Shown piece by piece: positions 16,001 to 20,789 of a DNA stretch of 34,792 nt (the stretch's first letter is position 1; every line of letters starts with the position of its first letter). A model generated the notes under the pieces. That model had not been told where the DNA came from and made no database searches. It saw only the letters and a list, made by a program, of their open reading frames with translations. This DNA comes from Colimorpha sp045576855 (GTDB lineage: Bacteria; Bacteroidota; Bacteroidia; Bacteroidales; P3): contig JAZNHG010000030.1 in assembly GCA_045576855.1 (NCBI GenBank), positions 1 through 34,792 of the forward strand. Direction: 5' to 3'. The translations under genes were made by a program, and so were the position numbers.

Positions 16001-18926
16001 TATATACATAGTTATAACGGTAGGTGGCCGAGCCCACAAGGGAAGGTATCGGAGCATAGAACACCACATAGCGGCCATCGCCGGTGTAGTTCTCGAAGCT
16101 AATCTCGATGCTGTGGACCGAGCTGGCAGGCTCGTCAACAAGGTCGATGGTGTCCATCCACACGACGCTGCTCTCCAGACTGTCGGCCGAATCGAAGTTG
16201 GTGAGCGAATCGGCTATACCGACATAGAGCAGCGAGGTGTAGTAGTTGGAGACCGTGCTGTAGCGCTTCATCATGAATTCGACCATCAGGTCGCTGACAT
16301 CAAGCGACTCGTCGAGCTGCGGCATGGCGGCCCAACTGTACACCTTGGTTGTGGTGGCCGAACTGGGCCAGTAGCCATAGAAGTAGAGTCCCCGCTCGCC
16401 ATTGATGGCAGCGGTGGAATAGGGATAGGGGTAGGCGGTGGTGCTGCTGGTGCCTTTGGTCCAGCAAGGGCTGATGCCATAGGTGGAGCCGGTGCCGTAG
16501 GCTTCGAAGTTCTCGAAGTAGGGCAGGTAGTCCTCCGTCAGCAGGTCGCACGCGGTGGTGACCGTGGCGCTGATGAAGCTGGAGGTGTCGCCGCTACACA
16601 GGGCATAGACATACACGTCGTAGCTGGTGCCCATCTGCAGGTCGGTGAGGGTGACGTAGTTGGTCGCCACCGTGGTTTGGATACCATTGCCCAACTCGAA
16701 GCCCGCGGGACCGTACTCCACCAGATACTCGGTGGTGGAAAATCCCTCGTTGGTCCAACTGAGGCCGAGGCTGGTGGGCAGCGTGTCGGTGACCACTATG
16801 TCCGACGGACGGGCGCAATCGGGCACGTAGTCGACCGTGATATCGTCCAGGTAGAGGTACGACGTGCCGCTGTTGGGCGAGAGGATGGCCAGATAGGTGC
16901 CGTCGCCGTCGTATGCGGTCAGGGGCAGCTCGACGTACTCCCACGACGAGACATCGCTCACCTGACCGACAAGCAGCGTGTCAAAAGTGCTGAGGTCGTC
17001 GGGATTGCTCATCACGCCAACGATGTAGTGGCCATAGTTGGCCGACGTCTTGTAGGCCCAGAAGCTGAGCATCATCGACGACAGATTGTCCTCGAAGAGC
17101 GGGAAGGTAAGGTAGGACCAGAGGGTGGTCGTGCTGTAGAAGTAGAGGCTATAGTTGCCGCTGTGCTTCTGCGTCGAGGAAGCGTAGGGAAAGGCGGTGG
17201 AATTGTTGGTATGGCGGCCAAAGCAGGTATTGAAGGTGGCCGAGGCACCCGTGCCGCTGGCGTCCTCGAAGCCGTAGACCAACGGCAGCGAGTCGCTCAC
17301 GATGGGGGTGCAGGCGGTATGGAAGGCGCAGCTGCGCGCACCGCTGGTATCGCCCGCGCCGCAGAGGGCACGCACGGTCACGGTGTAGTCCGTGTTGGGC
17401 GTCAGCTGGTCAAGCGTCAGCGAAGGGCTGCTGGTGGCATAGTCCACATCCACCACGCCGGTGGCGTCGGCAAGGGTCACCTCCCACATCGCGGCCGTAC
17501 CGTTCTCCGTCCAGCTGACGGTGACCATGTCGTAGCCGGGGGCGGCGCTGAGCTCCGTCACCTTGGGGCAGGTGGGCATCAGGTCCACCTTGATATCGTC
17601 GATATAGATATAGTTGATACTGCTGAACTCCGACTTGATGGCTATATACTGGCCCGTGCCGGTGTATTGGTTCAGGGGCACCTCTACCTCCTCCCATGTG
17701 CTGGTGTTCTCCACCTGGCCGATATACACGGTGTCGAAGGTGGTGATGTCGGTCGGATTGGTCATGACGCCGACTATATAGCGGCCATAGCTGGCCGAGG
17801 TCTTGTAGGCCCAGAAGGTGAGCTGCAGCGTATTGAGCGGCATCGACATAGGAGGCAGCGCCACATAGCTGTAGGTGGTGGCAGAATTGTAGAAATAGAG
17901 TGCATAGGGCGCGCTGTGATTCTGCGTGGAGCTGGGGTAGGGATATGCGGTGGAGTAGCTGGTGCCCTTGGTCCAGCAGGAGTTGATGGCATAGGAGGCT
18001 CCGTTTCCGGTGGCATCGTCGAAACCATACTCATACGGCAACGCCGAGATGGAGCCGCACGAGGTGCTGAAGTTCATACTGGCCGCGAAGCTGGTGTCGC
18101 CTGCCCCACAGACAGCGCGCACGCTGAACGTGTAGCTGGTGCTGGCCGAGAGATCCGTGAGAGTGACCGAGGGGGTACTGGTCGAGGTCCAGGCACCGTC
18201 GCCCACACGGTATTCCCACTGGCTCTCGCTGCCGCCGGCCGTCCAGCTGAAGGTGGCGCCGGTGGCGGAGATATTGCTGACCGCAAGGTCGGTGGGAGTC
18301 GGACAGGTGAGCTGCTGTATCTGCAGATTGTCGACCGCAGCAGGCGTCTGGTTGTACACCGAACCGTCGTTGCGCCAAAGAAAGACGAGCTTCATATTGC
18401 CTGCCTCCGATACATTGAAGGCATGCTGCTCGCTGTGCCAGGTGGAGCCGCCCACGTTCATCTTGCCGCCCAGGTCGATCCAGCCCGCGGGGGTGCCCGA
18501 AGCCGTGACCCCGCTCGGCAGCGAGCCCGCCGTCAGCACGGTGGACTCCGGCACCAGGAAGCAGCGCAGATAGTCGTACGTGCTCTCGCCGGCGCACCTC
18601 CAGTCGAAGGCTATGGCATACTGGCCTGCCGCGCTGAAGTTCACCGTGCGCACAGCAAACACCACGCTGAGCGAGCCGCTGTAGTTGTTCGTCGTGCCAG
18701 AGGCATTGTCGGAGACGTAGAGTCCCTGGCTGCCACCATTGTGGGCAGCCGTCCCGACAAACCACTTGTTGTCCTGCGAGCCGTTGATAATCTCCCAGTT
18801 GGAGTTATCGTCAGTCGACTCGAACCCAGTGCTGTACGGCAACGTCGCCGCTGCACTTTGGGCTTGCGACGCCCAGGGGACCAACATGGCCGCCAAGAGC
18901 ATCAAAACTGATAATTGTTTGTGCAT
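10008..18926 (-). CDS. Giant T9SS-secreted adhesin, nine jelly-roll and twelve Fn3 modules
   Basis: A 2972-residue protein with a signal peptide (1-22, cut near SQAQ). Nine jelly-roll modules of the gingipain cleaved-adhesin/choice-of-anchor-J type lie at about 28-205, 296-450, 547-701, 800-985, 1085-1251, 1634-1807, 1905-2071, 2166-2342 and 2440-2619. Each ends in a (Y/V)(I/V)DD strand. Twelve fibronectin type III modules (TSYTFSVRAVCG-type G strands) alternate with them, the last three in tandem (2621-2887). A different domain sits at 1342-1532. Residues 2896-2972 are a T9SS type-A sorting domain (LYPNPASHAVTISG ... IRKLVVK). Modules 2-6 carry a TA(Y/F)PY motif and a shared LYFY; module 7 has a looser form (TYYPY, LYYY). 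It is likely a surface adhesin or carbohydrate-binding fibre; the ligand is unknown. It is monocistronic, with its own promoter and terminator. Confidence 0.93.
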   Translation of the reverse strand: MHKQLSVLMLLAAMLVPWASQAQSAAATLPYSTGFESTDDNSNWEIINGSQDNKWFVGTAAHNGGSQGLYVSDNASGTTNNYSGSLSVVFAVRTVNFSAAGQYAIAFDWRCAGESTYDYLRCFLVPESTVLTAGSLPSGVTASGTPAGWIDLGGKMNVGGSTWHSEQHAFNVSEAGNMKLVFLWRNDGSVYNQTPAAVDNLQIQQLTCPTPTDLAVSNISATGATFSWTAGGSESQWEYRVGDGAWTSTSTPSVTLTDLSASTSYTFSVRAVCGAGDTSFAASMNFSTSCGSISALPYEYGFDDATGNGASYAINSCWTKGTSYSTAYPYPSSTQNHSAPYALYFYNSATTYSYVALPPMSMPLNTLQLTFWAYKTSASYGRYIVGVMTNPTDITTFDTVYIGQVENTSTWEEVEVPLNQYTGTGQYIAIKSEFSSINYIYIDDIKVDLMPTCPKVTELSAAPGYDMVTVSWTENGTAAMWEVTLADATGVVDVDYATSSPSLTLDQLTPNTDYTVTVRALCGAGDTSGARSCAFHTACTPIVSDSLPLVYGFEDASGTGASATFNTCFGRHTNNSTAFPYASSTQKHSGNYSLYFYSTTTLWSYLTFPLFEDNLSSMMLSFWAYKTSANYGHYIVGVMSNPDDLSTFDTLLVGQVSDVSSWEYVELPLTAYDGDGTYLAILSPNSGTSYLYLDDITVDYVPDCARPSDIVVTDTLPTSLGLSWTNEGFSTTEYLVEYGPAGFELGNGIQTTVATNYVTLTDLQMGTSYDVYVYALCSGDTSSFISATVTTACDLLTEDYLPYFENFEAYGTGSTYGISPCWTKGTSSTTAYPYPYSTAAINGERGLYFYGYWPSSATTTKVYSWAAMPQLDESLDVSDLMVEFMMKRYSTVSNYYTSLLYVGIADSLTNFDSADSLESSVVWMDTIDLVDEPASSVHSIEISFENYTGDGRYVVFYAPIPSLVGSATYRYNYVYIDDVNLRTIPTCFRPESLTTTAISHDSIALAWHPDSRTPSPSGWVLEYGPHGFVPGSENGIVENLTDTVYIVTGLSSDTEYDFYVSANCGSEVSDARMASERTFCVPVDTLPYVEDFERYASGSANPIDPCWNKQAFGTTTAYPYPSTTAACNGSLGLYFYSTSAISSYAATPIFSSSLNDLMLSFDLKRYSTTTSTYHSIMQVGVMSNPRDTSTFELLREIDLTAEPASTVQHYLISLENYTGDGRCIAFRAPYLNVSSHYNHVYLDDVEIAMLPSCRWPLSVTVDSLGAYEAQLSWTASASSFEVQLSQNEGFTGATTTSTVVSGTSCTLSNLLSYTNYYVRVRALCGNDSSLWSEVLPFRTHIDCGPNRINISDTIGDGTSNGYYYAFAAYSTYPTGYSRTIYTAEEMAELGVLANNTINSISLQTGTASGMIRQAKVYMVETDMSEFSSTPATDTAALLRSDMSLVYSGDIATTANSWIEIPLDTVFPYSGSRNLMVMLVHDTTPTASQNFYYTAQSGVYRSCYGYRSSATTVNNTCTRTLNRPNIIFNICTEIPTCMRPSEVTLVDIIDTAVTFTWENVGSQYEVLLSTTLVEPDSLASFAGMINQTTAANSITLTGLTASTSYYFYVRNICGAANQSLWTIPFSFTTPCAPQALPFTEDFESYGSGSTVALGACWNKGTNSTTAYPYPYSTNAVNGSRSLYFYAYRSSTSATYSYVALPVMQDSVKHLSLSMNVRRYSSTTDSYTTRLVVGVMTNPEDIATFEPMDTIDLRNDAALSVHGYEFYFNNYSGNGRHIAIYDEAPSLYGTATTCYSYAYVDDIMVDYIPTCPRVGNVTVSNITATSATVRWNSANYAAGTTFVVECVERGASHGSGVTVTATADSAVITGLEGGIDYDVYVRANCSATDQSEWSFVKQFATLCAPRSLPMFFDPEDYAAGTNAVLPTCWTRVNNGSGTYTYYPYIYSSSTNTHTGTKTLYYYFSTTSGYPTDAMMVFPEIDTINFPMNTVEVSFWGKRSTNASSVIVGVVSDPTSTATFTVVDTVDLTTTSEEHIVSFANYTGSGSYVALRGVRSGSSATYIYLDDISIRQLSPCPRAYDLTVEEVTATTASLAWTDTIGSTQWVIEYSAVGAATPTILTVNSNPYTLTGLTANTLYTYRVAPVCYDGQQADWSLFPRAFTTSQVPAVAPYAYDFEDAAEWNNWVTVSNGNALWYRGVVDDNSTNNVMYQSTDGGTTHSWAPGSIVNSFAYRDIDFGPTPRSYDLSFYYRGGGCNEGNYDGVSVLVADPSVPVTDIASTGLYSPWGNITTVHARMDTVGDYYVVHFDNMSGVKRLVFDFFQSTTSQHTYNMMPPVVDDIQVAVPACERPFGLTADTASFYSVDIHWAGDTAGTYLVDYRPAGTTGTDLFDTVLHATSHTIVNMLPSTTYNIWVRKLCSDTLRSYWSTPVTVKTMCAPISVMDTLREDFESYTPVAYNSTEDGELPNCWESYTTGPTGKLPHVTDSGTYSYCISGRQAITMTSGLNTGWGNDTYVRLADIAEPTNTLTLAFWMCTESSTNGFLQVGYLTGDNYETDFVAVHTIQASSLTVHSGNGIQSGHGIYDTVSFANVPAGNYPLAFRWNYTASFYSVCIDDVAVWTTFSCYPPSVEVTDTAYNSATIVAQSNSNSTQGYTLAYGTQMGALADTLYSQSGTFDLTDLEFNTTYYYAVRQQCEADAYSSWTGGSFATPDMPCFVPDTLVVSNPTYTGAQVTWTPGNEETLWEVRAYSASPLHTALVQVSGTPAVTFDTLLSGVTYEVSVRALCVDDFYSDWSDTVALTTLGCEAPTGVAAGNVTATGATISWQGSAAAYVINYGTQGINQGEGYVDTVQGTSYTISGLAPQTPYDVYVRSICADGVNSDWSPVTRFTTAQVGIDDVNANANISLYPNPASHAVTISGIEGTATVTVIDLNGRQVYSTQASGSLTIDVSTMAKGAYFVRIAGERSVVIRKLVVK

Positions 18927-19013
18927 GATGATTGGTTTTAAATTGTTAATATTTTGGTTTTAAAGACTAAACATATAAAATAGCACAATTCACACCCGCA
19001 GAAAAATCGGCTG

Positions 19014-19045
19014 CAAAATTAGGTAAAACTATTCAACAAAGCAAA
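19014..19045 (-). promoter_or_regulatory. Bacteroidetes-type promoter for the giant adhesin
   Basis: On the minus strand: TTTG (19042-19045), a 20-nt spacer, then TAATTTTG (19014-19021). Both boxes and the spacing fit the TTG-N20-TAnnTTTG consensus. The predicted start of transcription leaves a leader of about 80 nt. The surrounding 569-bp gap (18927-19495) holds no gene; it carries this promoter, the composite repeat and two short tandem arrays. Confidence 0.75.
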
Positions 19046-19167
19046 TTTTTATAACATATTTAACATTTCGCCCCATCCGGATGCATCCTGTCGCCACAGG
19101 TGCCACACCCCACCCACCGACACGCCGTACACACGGCCCCGACGGAATACAACTCACACACAATCCA

Positions 19168-19321
19168 CACAACTACAGCATACCAAAAGCATACCAACAC
19201 CTACCGCGGTAGGTGTTGGTAAGGTGTTCATAAGGAGTTGGTAAGGAGTTGGTAAGGAGTTGATAGGTTGGGAACCTGTATTTCAGTGCATTACAAAGGC
19301 GATTTTTCGCGTCACAACAGG
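19168..19321. repeat. Composite intergenic repeat, copy A
   Basis: Four parts are visible. A left arm of three 11-bp units is inverted relative to the right arm (19168-19200; on the minus strand GTGTTGGTATG, CTTTTGGTATG, CTGTAGTTGTG). A perfect 30-bp palindrome (19192-19221) overlaps both arms. The right arm has five 11-bp units (19213-19267: GTGTTGGTAAG, GTGTTCATAAG, GAGTTGGTAAG twice, GAGTTGATAGG). A 54-nt block follows (19268-19321) that starts TTGGGAACCTG and ends CGCGTCACAACAGG. Copy B at 29045-29197 has the same order and orientation, and its 54-nt block matches at 49 of 54 positions. The 54-nt block contains small stems (AGGTT/AACCT, TGTA/TACA, GCGA/TCGC). I do not recognise the family. 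Confidence 0.9.
19192..19221. repeat. Perfect 30-bp palindrome at the centre of copy A
   Basis: The half-site TACCAACACCTACCG is followed directly by its exact reverse complement, with no spacer (centre between 19206 and 19207). A 30-bp spacerless perfect palindrome is very unlikely by chance and could be a dimer-binding site or a cruciform. In copy B the equivalent centre (about 29074-29090) is imperfect. Confidence 0.92.
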
Positions 19322-19330
19322 CGGGTGAGT

Positions 19331-19393
19331 GGAGAGCGGAGAGTGGAGAGTGGAGAGTGGAGAGCGGAGAGTGGAGAGTGGAGAGCGGAGAGC
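19331..19393. repeat. Tandem array, nine 7-bp units (GGAGAGY)
   Basis: Nine uninterrupted heptads, GGAGAGC or GGAGAGT, begin 9 nt past composite repeat copy A. One strand is pure purine apart from the Y position. No gene overlaps it. Such an array may vary in length between strains. Confidence 0.9.
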
Positions 19394-19412
19394 ATCTAGC
19401 CTTCGCTATTGT

Positions 19413-19482
19413 CTTTAACTACTTTAACTACTCTATCTACTTTAACTACTAGCTCCTCTAACTCCTTTAACTCCTCTAACTA
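19413..19482. repeat. Tandem array of 9-bp units (CTTTAACTA-type)
   Basis: Eight imperfect units such as CTTTAACTA, CTCTATCTA, CTCTAACTC and CTTTAACTC; one is shortened to 7 bp. The array ends 13 nt before the hydrolase stop codon, so it occupies the 3' untranslated region of that gene. Confidence 0.8.
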
Positions 19483-19495
19483 AAACTTCACGCAA

Positions 19496-20302
19496 TCAGT
19501 AGCAATTCTGGACGAAGGAAAGCAGTCGCGGCTTCACATATTCGCGCTCCTCGAGGAAAGCCATATGGCCCACATTCTCGAGCAGGAGCGATTCGGAACG
19601 GCGCGGCACCAGAGTCTGCGCCACCGCCAGCTCGATGGGCAGCCGTGGGTCATTCTTGCCGAAGATGAAGTAGACCGGCACATCCAGCTGCTGCAGCACC
19701 GCTATACGCGAAGGACGGTGGCTCATGCCGCGCTGGGCAGCGATGACGCTGGCCGCCGTGGTGTGCAGACACTGCGACTGCAGGTCGTTGATGTCGGCCG
19801 AAAGCGCGGCGCGGCGGCTCTCGTCGAAGAGCGACCCCACAAAGCCCACGATATAGGAAGCCACATTCTCCTGCGCCATACGGCACACCTCCTCGCGGCG
19901 GTCGCGCTGCTCGTCGGTGTCGGCCAGCGCGTGCGAGTTGACCAAGCCCAACCCCTTCAGGCAATAAGGATAGCGCTCGGCGAAGGCCAGCGCCACATAG
20001 CCGCCCATAGAATGGCCCACCATGACACACTGGTCCACCCCCGCAGCATTGAGCACCTCCTTGACGATGCCGGCCATGAAGTCGGTGGTGTGCACATCGC
20101 AGAAAGAATCGGTCAGTCCGTGGCCCGGCAGGTCGATGGTGATAACCCGCAGCGAACTCATATAACTGAGCACATAGGAGGTCCACACGTCAAGATTTTG
20201 CAGGAAGCCGTGCAGCAGCACAAGTGTAGGCTCGTTGTTGCGGCCTTCGTCGCGATAGTGCACGGTGCGGCCGTCGACAGTCAGGATGCGGTGTTGTTCC
20301 AT
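19496..20302 (-). CDS. Alpha/beta hydrolase (cytoplasmic)
   Basis: A 268-residue serine hydrolase of the alpha/beta fold. The oxyanion loop HGF is at 31-33. The nucleophile Ser98 is in GHSMGG, the acid Asp218 in FGKNDPRLP and His246 in ENVGHMAF, giving a complete triad. A lid domain lies between about 125 and 200. No signal peptide is present. It resembles small esterases and MenH/BioH-like hydrolases, but the substrate cannot be inferred, and no biotin or menaquinone gene is adjacent. It has its own predicted promoter and appears monocistronic. Confidence 0.88.
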   Translation of the reverse strand: MEQHRILTVDGRTVHYRDEGRNNEPTLVLLHGFLQNLDVWTSYVLSYMSSLRVITIDLPGHGLTDSFCDVHTTDFMAGIVKEVLNAAGVDQCVMVGHSMGGYVALAFAERYPYCLKGLGLVNSHALADTDEQRDRREEVCRMAQENVASYIVGFVGSLFDESRRAALSADINDLQSQCLHTTAASVIAAQRGMSHRPSRIAVLQQLDVPVYFIFGKNDPRLPIELAVAQTLVPRRSESLLLENVGHMAFLEEREYVKPRLLSFVQNCY

Positions 20303-20331
20303 AGTCGGGGTTGTTGGTTATAAATCCGCTG

Positions 20332-20362
20332 CAAAATTACACCCTTTTCGCGACATGACAAA
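20332..20362 (-). promoter_or_regulatory. Bacteroidetes-type promoter for the hydrolase
   Basis: On the minus strand: TTTG (20359-20362), a 19-nt spacer, TAATTTTG (20332-20339), about 30 nt before the hydrolase start codon. Both boxes fit the consensus. The 487-bp gap 20303-20789 holds this promoter, a short hairpin (AAGTCT-TCG-AGACTT, near 20401) and the 8-bp array; no gene. Confidence 0.75.
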
Positions 20363-20484
20363 GCATGACGGGAAAAAGTAATACCCAACTTGTTGTTGAT
20401 AAGTCTTCGAGACTTCAAGTTGACGAGTCGCCATGACATAGATTCATTGAGTCATTGAGCCTGGTGGTTTCATGCACTCGTAAT

Positions 20485-20788
20485 CTCGATGTCTTGATGT
20501 CTCGATGTCTTGATGTCTTGATGTCTTGATGTCTTGATGTCTCGATGTCTCGATGTCTTGATGTCTTGATGTCTCGATGTCTCGATGTCTTGATGTCTCG
20601 ATGTCTCGAAGTCTTGATGTCTCGATGTCTCGAAGTCTTGATGTCTCGATGTCTCGATGTCTCGATGTCTCGATGTCTTGATGTCTCGATGTCTTGAAGT
20701 CTCGATGTCTTGAAGTCTCGATGTCTTGATGTCTCAATGTCTCGATGTCTTGATGTCTCGATGTCTCGATGTCTCGAAGTCTTGAAGT
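20485..20788. repeat. Tandem array, 38 units of 8 bp (CTYGAWGT)
   Basis: A 304-bp uninterrupted run of 8-bp units, mostly CTCGATGT or CTTGATGT with scattered CTCGAAGT and CTTGAAGT. Length is exactly 38 units. It ends one base before the stop codon of the PorE-like gene, so it forms that gene's whole immediate 3' region. Because 8 is not a multiple of 3, it reads open in several frames as an 8-residue repeat (DIETSRHR), which explains apparent ORFs here. I see no promoter or start context that supports a protein. Confidence 0.95.
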
Positions 20789-20789
20789 C

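Noticed and set aside
6221..18911. Very long plus-strand ORFs opposite the atp operon and the adhesin (up to 1168 residues)
   Set aside because: They lie opposite clearly recognised genes and follow from high GC at third positions. No domain is recognisable.
19168..19321. Plasmid-type iteron origin
   Set aside because: The 11-bp arrays recall iterons, but no replication-initiator gene is linked, a second copy lies 10 kb away and all surrounding genes are chromosomal. Not excluded, but unsupported.
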